NCBI GenBank assembly: GCA_022701365.1
Contig: JAKUHH010000026.1
Span: 62,001 to 126,000 of the forward strand
From: Mycocentrospora acerina
Taxonomy: Eukaryota; Ascomycota; Dothideomycetes; Pleosporales
Direction of reading: 5' to 3'
Length of the DNA: 64,000 nt
The notes under the pieces are model-generated. The model was not told the origin of the DNA. It worked only from the letters and a program-made list of their open reading frames with translations, and did not search any database. Positions 1 through 10,731 of this stretch are shown here, one piece after another; within the stretch, counting starts at the first letter, position 1, and the number at the start of each line of letters is the position of its first letter. A program made the position numbers and the translations under genes.

Positions 1-2803
1 TTGCTTTTCTACACGGAAGGACACATTCGACGTGGCGAGAGAGTTCGTCGGCTGCGTGAATACTTCGTGGGGCAGCATTATTTTTGCCGACGGCTCGATT
101 TTGTTGTCCATGCCACATCCACCAGTGACTACAACCCCAGTTTGCGTAAATATAGTATTGTATCCATCGCAGGCAATTTGATTATCGTACAGTATGGTCC
201 TGTTTTCCTTATCGGGCCTTATTACCCCAGATCCATCGCATAGCAGGTGTATAGAGAAGTATGCCGCCTGATCTATGATTACTCAAGATAAAAGCCTACA
301 GCTGCTAGATGGGGATACAATCATAAATTAGGCTTTTGCGAAAGAAATTTCAATCATTTATCAAAGAAAGGAGAAGGATATTAACAAATTAGAAACAAAT
401 ATGGGTTTCTAGAAGGCTTCTGATCACCCATGCACAAAAAATGGAAAAAAATGAAAGACGTATTCAACTGAACAGAGCTTTTCATGACATTTCAAATTGG
501 AAAAAAATTTAAAGTTCCATCGATGTAAAGGAGACATGATTGACAGGTTGGTTGTAATTAAGAGAGATGGTGTAAAAAGATCTCCTCGGATATCTAAAGA
601 AAGAATACACTAAAAAGTGTGAAAAGGATTTCCTACACATGACAGCACCGAGACAAGAGGAACAAAAATCCGAGTAAGCATTATCTCTTCATCTAAGGAA
701 TGATAAGCATGGTGCATCGAAGGCGGAGGGTATCAAAAAGAAAGTAGAAAAATAACCTCAGCATCGGCCTTTTCTCATTTCTCACCAGTCTCATCACAAC
801 CAGATATTCGATCAAAATGTTGCAGGGCGATGCACGTACAGTTCGGAGAGCAGCCTCGACGAACCATAGTGCGATCAGCGACACAGACAACACCTGAGCA
901 GAAATCGATTGGGTGCCTGTATTCAGATACCTCAGATGTCCGGTTGAAGTTTTGTAGGGCGATGCACATAGAGTCCGGAGAGTAGCCTCGACGAACCCTA
1001 GTGCGATCAGCGACGCAGACAACACCTGAACAGGAATCGATTGGCAACTTGTATACAGACACCTCAGAAGAGACTGGTGAGTAGTGATTTCCTAGCTCTT
1101 TCTGAGTTGAAAATTGCAATAATGGCGAGAGGTGTCAAAATTCAGTGACCCAACCTGACTTGTTAATATATTTGTGGCCGGATAGTTAAGGACTAGCATT
1201 CAGACTTACTTTTTTAAGCGAAGAAAAAAAAGGCTAGATGTGGGAGTGGTGACGTCACTGAGAGTCGTTAGAAGCTCCACTTCGGAAAATATTGTGCCCG
1301 ACTTGTTGTGATTTTGATAAGGTCCAACTTGTTCAAAGATAGCATCGCCGAACAAGTATAGGCCAAGCCCCCATACAGAAGAGTGGTAGTTATTAGGGTC
1401 GTGCATGCTTGCACTCGTGAAAACCTCTTGCGGCTTATCTCCTGGATCTAAATGCAATGTCGTTATTGTTGCTGCATCACAGGCAGTCGAAGGAAGAAGC
1501 AGACAAGAACTTTTGGAAACACAAATGAGAATCTTAGTTTCGAGATAAATAACAGAAAGAATGCAACACTGAAGAGCTGTGAACGAGAATGACATGTATA
1601 CTACAGTGAAAAAGGAGTTACTTTAAACATCCGCATGCAGGTTTCACGCTACTTCATGCATGCACCCTCAGCCAAGGGTTGAAGGGCGCGTAAATTAGCA
1701 ACATTGCAGCGTTGATTCTCAATCATTAACTCGACACTCGGCCCATTAGGTACATCCCAAGAAAAGGGTTTTAAAATAAGCTGAAACTGTAATCAATTAC
1801 TTTGGCAAGAGGAATTAAAAAATTAATTGACTAACGTCAACTAATATCAGGTCTGATCGAGATTCGGAGAAGATGCGTTTGTTAACAAGGAGAGGCTATT
1901 GGATTTGAAAAACTTCCGCAACTTAAATTCCAGACTGTCAAAAATATTGTCGGTAAATTAGTCAACACTCAAATGTAGAAAATAGTAGATCGTCCATTAC
2001 AAGAAGCCTGCTGTGTGTATGTTTCGTTAGGCAGTGTATTTGAAAAATTGAAGTAGTAATTTTTCAGTATAGTTAGGCTCCCCGACCAGTTGGTGACTAA
2101 TGTGAGGACTTCTGCTTTTGTAGTGGTCCTGTTTTTGATTTCCTGTAGCATTGCTGTATCTGAAATGTTGAATTTTACCTGCCTTTTAAAGCGTCCTAGA
2201 TTATGTAGTCATTGTGAAGATTCGCAGAAATGGACTTTTCTCGAAACAAGAAATTTGATATTCAAGCATTACAACTAAACTTATCAAAGACTTTGTTATT
2301 AAGGATGATTCCTAAAGACGAGACTTAGTGTTACTTCATTTTATTAATTCACAAACTCAATGCATTAACATTCACGTTTTTGATGTATTTCGGTTTGTAT
2401 TTGCATTGGAGTCACATCTCTACCCCTTTTCAGTTCAGAAATCCTAAAATTTAATCATAGTGTCATATCATACTTTGATCTCCCTGGATAAAGCCAAGCC
2501 TTATTTACCCACGTTTTTTTAGATCAATTCTAAACTTCAAATATCTTTTCTAGTTTGTCAGTTGAGAGATATTGCAAAAACTCATTATTTAAAGGCCAAC
2601 AAATTATCGTCTACGAGAGGTCCCGTACTAAAGAAACCGGGACCGTCGCAACGACAAATATTGATCAGGATCAATTGTATAGTCTTAATAATATGCTTGT
2701 GATATCGCTGTCACCTGTACAGCCCATGGCCGTTGTGCAGTCTTTCATTCAGTGTAGTATTCTGTTCTTCTTATGCTCTCTTATTTGTGCCACAATGTTT
2801 AAA
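1..2803. other. AT-rich, gene-poor region
   Basis: I see no convincing gene here. GC is low (roughly 32-35 percent in sampled lines at 1.8-2.5 kb, higher near the tandem repeat at 0.8-1.1 kb), which fits degenerate or RIP-affected DNA. Plus frame 1 is open from the window edge to the stop at 241-243 (80 codons) and could be the end of a gene lying outside, but I do not recognise the protein. A 129-codon minus-strand ORF at 1206-1595 starts with ATG and has a hydrophobic N-terminal part, but it lacks a recognisable domain. Rad4 converges on this region from the right. Confidence 0.5.
825..1088. repeat. 132-bp tandem duplication
   Basis: Two head-to-tail copies (825-956 and 957-1088) have a period of exactly 132 bp. 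Most differences are transitions, and the similarity fades at the 3' end of the second copy. The period is a multiple of three. On the minus strand both copies are open in one frame and give a 44-residue unit with a shared core (CSGVVCVADRT, then VRRG-SP and CIALQ). On the plus strand each copy has a TGA at the same place. No ATG starts the minus-strand frame, so it would have to be an internal exon or a relic. Confidence 0.8.
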
Positions 2804-5800
2804 CTATGTTGCATCAACCAACCAATCCGGATCAGCATCTTCATCTTCTGGGTCTTCTAGCAGGAGAGAGCCATTGTCTGATGGGGAGGAGGGTAAAGAA
2901 GAAGGTGGTGAAGTAATACGGTCCTCCTCCGTGTTTATGTTCACATCGGTTTCAGCCCTCTTGTCTTCATCCACATCAGAAACAACTTGGTCTTTCTGAA
3001 TAAAATCCGTCTCGATTGTGCCATCATAACCCCCTACCTGCTGTTCTGCTACTGTCGCTGAACCCAGACTTGCTTCGTCGTGAATTGATTCTCCTTCCTT
3101 GGGGTCAATATCAGCATCAAACTCGAAATCGTCATCTTCCTCATAGATAGCTTCATTTGCGGAACTACTTAGCCGTCGAGAGCGTAGGTGCTGCGAATCC
3201 AGAATCGAGCTCTCAAAGCTGTGCTCGCGAGGAAGCGAGGGGACAAATTGTTCAATTTCGTCTTTTTCCGCTAGGATGAAACCGCCAGATTCATGATCGT
3301 GACCAAAATCTTGAATAAAATTCCCCGTGTGATGTTGTGGCTGTCCTGGTGGCTCCGTAATATTGCCTTCATCAGCAAAGAAGCCACCAGCCAAATCCTT
3401 TTCGGCCAACGCTCTGTCTTCTCTACTAATCTCATCTTGTACGTTCAACCCTGGTCCTCTTTCGCCATCAATCACTATAGCATTGACTCTCTGCGCGATA
3501 CGCAGGCCGAGGAAGAAACGTCGCCACAGACGTAATGCCTCCGAGCTGCGGGCAGCGAGTTCGGCCGCTTCTTGCTCATACTCCATGCCGTCAATGACAA
3601 CCTGCACGGCTTCCGCATATTCTGTCGCTACTACAATACCCTGTATGACAGCCGTACCGTGGCGTCCTTTGAAGGAAAAGCCCGTAACCGCATCAGCACA
3701 ATCGATGCCTACAATACGCGCAGCTTTCGATGCCAATCTATGTCGAATGTGTGTACCACCAGGTGGACACATTGAAGGTGCATAAAGATCAAGATTACCA
3801 TAGACATTGCGAGGCACGCGGCCCAACACCACTGGGGGAGGGGTATACGTTTCTGTTTGAAATTCTGCGTATAATCCCGCGCCGAGTTCATCTTCTTGCT
3901 CATCAACTTCCATTGCTGCACCAATAGAGAGTTGTCTTCCTTTCTTTAGCTTCGCGTGTTTTAGCGGCTGCTCGCCATCCCGAACATCCCGACCCATGCG
4001 GTACCACTTGTCAGCGCTGCGAACGATGTGAACATCTTTGCGGCGGTAGATGGGCTCCATTTTGGGATTCATGGCAGTTCCGCAGTTGACCTTGCCTACC
4101 TGGTTCAATGGATGTATGACTTCATTGTGTCTGAGATGTCGCTCGAGCACATAGACTGGGTGGCCTTTAAAATCTTGTACGCTTTTCGGTATGCCTTCTG
4201 CGGCTTCCTTACGACCTAACACTGCGTCTTCGACTTGATCTCTGTCAAGTGTGATAGAACGCTTGAAAAATTTCATTGTTCGTCCCAGCCAGTTGTCACC
4301 CTCTGGCGTGCACTCGACACGAAATTTACGTGTCTTTGCGTTGTACGCCTTGGCGTATCTGCGCGTGACATCCTTTGCCGCATAATCCTCTTCGAACGCA
4401 ATGGCATATGTCAGACTGTTTTGAAGATGGCTGAGAGGAGGCTCTAGCTTCTCGGGCGCGTTGACGGTGAATGTTGATAGTGGATCAATGGGTACCCACT
4501 TTTGGTGTGCGGAGTTGAATGCCTCGACCCAGTATACAGGATAGGGGTTGTGAAAAGCTTTTTGTTTTTTTGGAGCAGTACCTGTATTGTGTAAAACAGG
4601 ATGCCTTTCGCCCATGATGCGTTCTAGACGAGACAGTTTTTTGGGTCGAGATAGGGTTGATGGTCTAGACTTGGAGAGAGTCGAGCTCTCTTTACTGTTG
4701 TACGGATCTAAGAATATTTTGTGCGTATGAGGGCTTAGTTTGGGTGGTAGAGTGGGCTGTGCTGCAGACGCGAATGGTAAGGGCTGTAGGGAGCAAACAA
4801 GTCTAGCTTCTACTCCGATGGTACGAAGCAGGGCACAAAACAGCTGGGCACCAACATCTTGTGAGCCTTGCAATGCATGTGCAGCTTTGCGAAAATCATC
4901 TTTGTCCATGGGAGCATCGAGCTCGTCAAAGTCGGAAAATGGACGGGCTTCTGCATCAGCTTCCGCCCACCGGGGCTTGTACATGCCTTGGGCAGTGGCT
5001 TTGAATCGCTTTGACCACAAAATCTTCAACTCGTTCATACCGTCTATGAAACGCTTTGACGTTTGGTACTGCGTGAAGTCGGGATTTGGTACGAGATTCA
5101 ATAGAGTTTTAGGAGGTACCAATTTCCGTAGTGTAGCTTGTACTCTTAGGTCGTTACACCAGACGTTTCTTCGGTGGACGTGGTAGAGTAGGCACAAAAT
5201 GTGCATTTTGTGTATGTCCAGACGCCGTTTCTTATCGACTGACGTGATTGCGCGTCGACGAATCTTCCTTGTAGAATCAACGCCATCGCTATTATTGCTT
5301 CCCATGGTGATGGTGATGTCGCCAATCTCAGGTACCGTGTCTTCGCCTTCGTCAAGATCGTCGCCATCTTCACCATCCCCAAGTGCATCTTCCCACTCAA
5401 TATCACTGTCATCCGACTCATCCGAGTCTATGATAGTTTGTCTAACGCGATTACTCGAAGGTGGTTCCTCATCAGTGTCTACTTCGCTAGCAGTAGCTGT
5501 CTGTGTGTACGCGTGCGACGGCGCTTGCGGTCGAAGGGCGGGCTTGACCTGGGATGGTTGTGTTGACAAAGTGAACGTGGAGTCTTTTGAAGACCTCATT
5601 GGTAGAGGTGGGGATACAGGGTGTGCTGCTTTCTGTGATGATGCAGTCTTCCTTTTTTTCAGCGGTCTCTCATCGTCGACTACGCCGGCAGCCGTGGACG
5701 CGTGTTCATCGTCCAGCATTTCATGGAAAATAGCAGGCACCTCCTCATTCTGCTGGGGTGCCTTTCCCCTTCGTGATGACCGTCGTGGAGTAGACGAAGC

Positions 5801-5839
5801 TATCGTTGTCTTCTTCACTCTCCCTCCCATGCCTGCCAT
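2804..5839 (-). CDS. rad4: DNA damage recognition protein Rad4/XPC
   Basis: Single-exon gene of 1011 codons plus stop. The product should be the lesion-sensing subunit of nucleotide excision repair (the Rad4-Rad23 complex, XPC in animals), acting in the nucleus. The N-terminal 200 residues are disordered and acidic/serine-rich with basic KKRK-type stretches. A transglutaminase-like fold spans about residues 300-480; the catalytic Cys/His triad is not expected to function in this family. It is followed by BHD1 (about 548-600, containing HPVYVLERHLR), BHD2 (about 600-635, with KWYRMGR) and BHD3 (about 655-735, with VPRNVYGNLD and MCPPGGTHI). The C-terminal 200 residues are acidic and low-complexity. 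The start is the first ATG of the open frame; an alternative ATG lies three codons in. Confidence 0.95.
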   Translation of the reverse strand: MAGMGGRVKKTTIASSTPRRSSRRGKAPQQNEEVPAIFHEMLDDEHASTAAGVVDDERPLKKRKTASSQKAAHPVSPPLPMRSSKDSTFTLSTQPSQVKPALRPQAPSHAYTQTATASEVDTDEEPPSSNRVRQTIIDSDESDDSDIEWEDALGDGEDGDDLDEGEDTVPEIGDITITMGSNNSDGVDSTRKIRRRAITSVDKKRRLDIHKMHILCLLYHVHRRNVWCNDLRVQATLRKLVPPKTLLNLVPNPDFTQYQTSKRFIDGMNELKILWSKRFKATAQGMYKPRWAEADAEARPFSDFDELDAPMDKDDFRKAAHALQGSQDVGAQLFCALLRTIGVEARLVCSLQPLPFASAAQPTLPPKLSPHTHKIFLDPYNSKESSTLSKSRPSTLSRPKKLSRLERIMGERHPVLHNTGTAPKKQKAFHNPYPVYWVEAFNSAHQKWVPIDPLSTFTVNAPEKLEPPLSHLQNSLTYAIAFEEDYAAKDVTRRYAKAYNAKTRKFRVECTPEGDNWLGRTMKFFKRSITLDRDQVEDAVLGRKEAAEGIPKSVQDFKGHPVYVLERHLRHNEVIHPLNQVGKVNCGTAMNPKMEPIYRRKDVHIVRSADKWYRMGRDVRDGEQPLKHAKLKKGRQLSIGAAMEVDEQEDELGAGLYAEFQTETYTPPPVVLGRVPRNVYGNLDLYAPSMCPPGGTHIRHRLASKAARIVGIDCADAVTGFSFKGRHGTAVIQGIVVATEYAEAVQVVIDGMEYEQEAAELAARSSEALRLWRRFFLGLRIAQRVNAIVIDGERGPGLNVQDEISREDRALAEKDLAGGFFADEGNITEPPGQPQHHTGNFIQDFGHDHESGGFILAEKDEIEQFVPSLPREHSFESSILDSQHLRSRRLSSSANEAIYEEDDDFEFDADIDPKEGESIHDEASLGSATVAEQQVGGYDGTIETDFIQKDQVVSDVDEDKRAETDVNINTEEDRITSPPSSLPSSPSDNGSLLLEDPEDEDADPDWLVDAT

Positions 5840-7001
5840 ATTTTCTTGCGACTGTCTGACTGCACAGCGCAGGGAAGATAGTCTAACGGAGGAAAACTAA
5901 GCTACTGATAATATCAATACGGTTCTAAAAACTCATATCGCTCGAAGATTCTAGGGCAACAAGTGTGCTGGATCGAAACGCGGAATAGTGTTGGCGGAAA
6001 ACGTTGATGACTCCATAAACTGAAGTCTGAGGTGCAATCAGTGACGCCATAATCTCACGGTCGCGTTTCCTATTCACGTGAGTACTTAGTCAGCCTTAAC
6101 TTTCACCTTCCACTATTTTATACCCATGAAAAACAAGCATCTGTAAATTGGCAAGCGTTGATCTTTTTGAAAGATACGTTAGATTTTACTCTTTTTCATA
6201 GAGAAAATTTAGGAAAACAAACGCTAGCAGTCTCATTTTCGCGCGGTCGCTCCTTGGACGTCCACTATCTGTACCTGCGATGGAAGCTCATGTCCACCAC
6301 AATATGCATCTCGTAAATTGTCTATTAGAGGTAAGATACTCCTAAAATTGCATCATGATAAATGAAATACGGCGCTCACATGTCCGAGATGCTTGTATTC
6401 GCTATATTCAGCAGGTAAAGTTTTGCAAAGACGTAACATTGGTCAGCTTAATCCGAATACATCTAAATCCGCCAATCTACCAATCCCACTTGTATATCGT
6501 GAGTAAGATTATGTAGATTACTTGGCAGTACATGTAATCAAATTGAACGGGTAGGTGTATCCCTCAATGTAAATACAGTCACTGCCGACACCTGTAACCC
6601 AATTCGAGGTAACACCCTCGATTGCTACACCGCTCAGGCATGCTTACCCCCCACACCATCCATGATTTCCTCATACATCAGCCATGGTTTCCTCCCAGGC
6701 TATGATTTCACGATTGCGCAGCTGCTCCTGTTGTAGACGTGACTGCGGAACGAACTAACACTAGCAAAAAGCACGACTGCAGACATACAACAGACCTTAA
6801 TCTACTTCCAGTGTTGTAATAACAAATGAATACAACTTAATTCATTTCTACCTTGCATATACGTTTTTTTTGGCGAGAAGCACTCTGAAGGCTCGTTTCC
6901 AACATCAATTTACAGACCAAGTACATGTATGAACGATTCGTAGGATTGCTCAGAAGCCAGCGGCAACTCCATTCTTCCAGCATCTTTATCAAATCCTCGC
7001 A
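5840..7001. other. Intergenic region between divergent rad4 and copper ATPase genes
   Basis: 1.16 kb separating two divergently transcribed genes, so it should hold both promoters. I see no ORF with coding character and no clear repeat. An ATG at 6925, in a different frame from the ATPase, lies within the likely leader of that gene and could be an upstream ORF or part of an unrecognised first exon. Confidence 0.6.
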
Positions 7002-10000
7002 ATGCAATGGAATATCCCAGACCTTGGAGGGCGAATCCAAGATCGTGTTTCGATACCACAACCTCCTCGGCCCCATAGCTCCCAAAGCAAGTTCACTTCG
7101 GACAGAGAATGCGACCAACATCACGAAAATCGCAAAGAAGTGGTAGCATTACATTCTCATTCCCAATCTTCCGGTATTGGCTGCTCGAAAGTTCACAAGT
7201 CAGGCGAAGATGAAGACACGTGGCTGAAAAGTTTTGACACAGATGCAAACGAAGCTGAGAACAGCGATATCGAACGGGGTCCCCCGAACTTCAAACGAGT
7301 CGTACTCAGTATCGATGGTCTTAAATGTGGCTGCTGCGAGGGCAGTATCTCGCGAGTGTTTATTCGCATCTCAGCCATTCAAAACCATCAAGTCAACATC
7401 GTCCTAGCCAGAGCCGAGTTCGATCTTGATGTGAACCGCCTCTCTGTCGAAAGTGTCATCAAGAAGCTGGGGATAGCTACAGGATACACGTTCAAAGAGT
7501 ACAACCAGCCAAGGGGACAAGTACTGGAATTCCTTGTGAGTGACGCTTCACATATTCGTCGTGCTGGGCAGCCACATGGAGTTCAACTAGTAGAAATGCC
7601 TGAGAAGGTGCCCTGGATTCCCTCTCGACTGAGGAGTGGACGTAACAGTGTGATTCTAGCAAAAGACAATGAGGTTGCTTCTCCATCTCACGGTAATTCA
7701 ACGCTTCCAATCATTGGCTGCAAACATGCAACTACCCACCACCAAATGGTGCGAGTGCATTACGATGCAAGAGTAATCGGAGCCCGCGACGTGTACAACT
7801 ACTACCAACATTTTGATTCATATCTGCACCTAGCAGAGGTATCAGGCCATTCAAGTCTTGACATAGGAGCAAAACAAACCAAACGAGCGTTATGCCTGTT
7901 TTGTCCTACACTAGCCCTCACCATTCCTGTTGTTGTAATTGCGTGGGCACCTGTTGACCACGCAAATCTTGTCTACGCCCACATTTCGCTAGCTTTTGCA
8001 ACCGCAGTACAACTGGTTGCGATCAAGGAATTTGTTCCGAGCGCATTACGATCGCTTTACCACTCTCGCACATTCGAGATAGACTTTCTGATTGCACTCA
8101 GTACTGCGACCGCATACGTTTTCAGCGTCATCTCATATGTATTCCAGGTCAAAGGAAAGCCACTCGAGACGGGTTCGTTTTTTGAGGCTTCGACCTTGTT
8201 GGTTACCTTGATTCTCTTGGGCCGCGTCATTAACGAATTTGCACGATATCGAGCTGCAAAGTCAGTATCATTTCGTTCGCTCCAGAACGGCGAAGCACTT
8301 CTTGTTTTGTCGCACTCAAAACATGAAGTGGACCCCGAGACAATTAAAATCGATGCTCGGCTCCTACAATACGGGGACGTGTTCAAGATCCCACCACACA
8401 CGACAGTTGTCACAGACGGAAAAATTCTGCACGGCGGTTCAGAGATTGACGAGTCGATGATTACAGGCGAGTCTATACCTGTCGCCAAAGGTGTACACTC
8501 TAAAGTCTTTGCTGGTACAACCAACGGATCGGGCCAACTGATTGTCTCCTTGACAGCTCTCCCTCATGAGAACTCTGTGCACAGGATCGTAACAATGGTT
8601 GAAGACACGGAATTAACTAAGCCGAAGGCTCAGGCACTAGCAGATCGGATAGCAGGGTGGTTCGTCCCCGTGATAGCGACCATCGGGCTCCTCGTTTTTT
8701 TCATATGGCTTCTGGTTGGTAGATATCACAACAAGCGAGCATGGAAAGACACAGCTGTCCGATCCGTCACGTATGCCATTGCTACACTCATCGTATCATG
8801 CCCGTGTGCCATTGGCCTCGCAGTACCAATGGTGATACTCATTGCTGGAGGGGTAGCTGCTCGATTTGGCATCATTTTCAGAGATCCCCAGAAACTTGAG
8901 ATTGCGCGTAGCGTCACAGATGTTGTTTTTGACAAAACAGGTACTCTGACATGTGGGACCCTGACGGTTGTTGACAGTCAATACTACAGTAGCAACACCA
9001 CACAAATTAAAGGAGTACTACTTGGCTTGCTGAAAGACGTCCAACATCCAGTATCCGCGGCCGTCTTCCGATACATCGAGAGAGAAGCACGTATGAATCC
9101 TAAAAGCCTTGTTAAGCCACTTGAGATGGAAAACATCGTTAGTATACCTGGAGAAGGCGTGCTGGGCACTTGCAAAGAGGGCGAAATTCGCGCCGGAAAC
9201 CCAAACTGGCTCGGTATTGAGGTGGAGGAATCTGCTTGTAGTTTCCTCTGCATCACTCTCTCGGGTGTTCACAGCGCCACGTTCCGGCTCAAAGATCGTT
9301 CTCGACATACTGCAGAGTTCGTAGTTGAGAAGCTTCAAGCATGTGGTATTACAGTACACATGATTAGTGGCGACAGTCAGGGCTCTGTGGACGATATTGC
9401 ACACTCTCTCAATATACCAAAAAAGTACACCAAGTCACGCTGTAAACCTGAAGGCAAGTTGGTATATGTCAAAGACCTACAGGACTCGGGATCAAGAAAG
9501 ACGGTCATGTTTGTTGGCGATGGGACAAACGACTCGGTGGCGCTCAAACAGGCCGACGTGGGCGTTCACATTAATCACGGGTCTGACGTAGCCAAAAGCG
9601 CTGCGGATGTAGTCCTTATGACGACGAAGCTCTACAACATTCTTATCCTGCTTGACATTTCCCATGCTGCGTACCGACGCATACTGCTCAACTTTGGCTG
9701 GTCGGCCTTTTACAATGTTTTTGCGATTCTTTTGGCGGCGGGCGCCTTCGTCAAAGCAGGGAATCAGGTCAGAATCAAACCACAGTGGGCAGGACTGGGT
9801 GAGTTGGTCAGCGTTTTGCCAGTGGTCTTGATCGCGATTCAGATGCGGTGGAGAAGCTATGGTGCGCAATATCGAGCGATTGAGTTTGATCATATGAGAG
9901 CGGAATTTGGAGTTGAGGGGGATGAGCGCCATGTTGGTCAAGATGATGAGCGCGGGAGAAAAGAGAAATCACCAAGAGAGGGCAAGGCGGACTGTCATAA

Positions 10001-10007
10001 ATGTTGA
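7002..10007 (+). CDS. P1B-type copper-transporting ATPase (Pca1/Ccc2-like)
   Basis: Single-exon ORF of 1001 residues for a heavy-metal P-type ATPase that exports Cu+ (or Cd2+) using ATP. A heavy-metal-associated domain lies at about 98-175 with the metal motif CGCC (109-112). A degenerate second HMA-like stretch without CxxC follows at about 245-280. The core motifs are in order: TGES actuator loop (488-491), the CPC metal site in the membrane (600-602), the DKTGT phosphorylation motif (D644), the HP motif of the nucleotide domain (682-683) and GDGTND (839-844). Several hydrophobic segments surround these. The extra Cys in the HMA motif and the overall layout resemble the Pca1/CrpA group of fungal copper/cadmium pumps more than Ccc2. 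The 5' end is uncertain because ATG 7002 could follow an undetected intron. Confidence 0.93.
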   Translation: MQWNIPDLGGRIQDRVSIPQPPRPHSSQSKFTSDRECDQHHENRKEVVALHSHSQSSGIGCSKVHKSGEDEDTWLKSFDTDANEAENSDIERGPPNFKRVVLSIDGLKCGCCEGSISRVFIRISAIQNHQVNIVLARAEFDLDVNRLSVESVIKKLGIATGYTFKEYNQPRGQVLEFLVSDASHIRRAGQPHGVQLVEMPEKVPWIPSRLRSGRNSVILAKDNEVASPSHGNSTLPIIGCKHATTHHQMVRVHYDARVIGARDVYNYYQHFDSYLHLAEVSGHSSLDIGAKQTKRALCLFCPTLALTIPVVVIAWAPVDHANLVYAHISLAFATAVQLVAIKEFVPSALRSLYHSRTFEIDFLIALSTATAYVFSVISYVFQVKGKPLETGSFFEASTLLVTLILLGRVINEFARYRAAKSVSFRSLQNGEALLVLSHSKHEVDPETIKIDARLLQYGDVFKIPPHTTVVTDGKILHGGSEIDESMITGESIPVAKGVHSKVFAGTTNGSGQLIVSLTALPHENSVHRIVTMVEDTELTKPKAQALADRIAGWFVPVIATIGLLVFFIWLLVGRYHNKRAWKDTAVRSVTYAIATLIVSCPCAIGLAVPMVILIAGGVAARFGIIFRDPQKLEIARSVTDVVFDKTGTLTCGTLTVVDSQYYSSNTTQIKGVLLGLLKDVQHPVSAAVFRYIEREARMNPKSLVKPLEMENIVSIPGEGVLGTCKEGEIRAGNPNWLGIEVEESACSFLCITLSGVHSATFRLKDRSRHTAEFVVEKLQACGITVHMISGDSQGSVDDIAHSLNIPKKYTKSRCKPEGKLVYVKDLQDSGSRKTVMFVGDGTNDSVALKQADVGVHINHGSDVAKSAADVVLMTTKLYNILILLDISHAAYRRILLNFGWSAFYNVFAILLAAGAFVKAGNQVRIKPQWAGLGELVSVLPVVLIAIQMRWRSYGAQYRAIEFDHMRAEFGVEGDERHVGQDDERGRKEKSPREGKADCHKC

Positions 10008-10731
10008 ATTGGATGGCTTTTATGGCTAAGCATAGGATGGTTATGAGGAGAGGCAACTAGACACAGATTCCAACAAGGCGTTTTCACTGGGTATACGAGT
10101 AAGAAGCTACCGTACGATTTGAGCGTTGTCTGGAGTTACGGTCTGGATGGATCAAGAAAGGGTGTTACTTTGGCTACTTTTGATAGGTGTAACGACTCTG
10201 GATGATTTGGATTGGAATGGATCGTCAATTAACAGATTCCATGTTTACTCCATTATGAGCTTACGTCAATATACGTGTTAGCGCCTCTTTTGGGTCTAAC
10301 CTAAAGTAGATTGGCGAATCGAGATCTTTCTTTGGTGTTCGTTCCATGTTATAAATGAATATTTTCCTGTGCCGCTATTTCAATCGATGCATGCTATGAC
10401 TGGTTTACATATACCGTATCCTCTAATCTACTCGTGAGTCGCATGTGGTTTTTCTACTCAACTGCTTTGTGATGAACTTGAGGAATTTTTTTTTTCAAAA
10501 AAAATCCATCAAGTCTGCGAAAGATGACTACCTAGAAGCTGACTCAAGTAAGAGCATTTCAGGTCCTACATCTCGTAGATCGCATACAATTTCGAAAGAT
10601 CCAGTCTTTTCCATAGCGGGGAAATAAAAAAGGGGGAAAACGTTCAAGACTTCGAGCAAGTATTTCATTTAAAAACAATCGCCACATAGCTCCTAGAACA
10701 CTATAAGGACCAAAGACACACACGCCAAAAG
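10008..10731. other. Intergenic region and leader of the dioxygenase gene
   Basis: No gene is seen. AT-rich, with poly-A/T runs around 10490-10505. The last part is the likely 5' untranslated exon of the downstream dioxygenase, ending at the splice donor GTAAGT at 10733. Confidence 0.5.

Noticed and set aside
1..2803. Possible subtelomere
   Set aside because: No telomeric TTAGGG-type array, helicase gene or other subtelomeric marker is visible.
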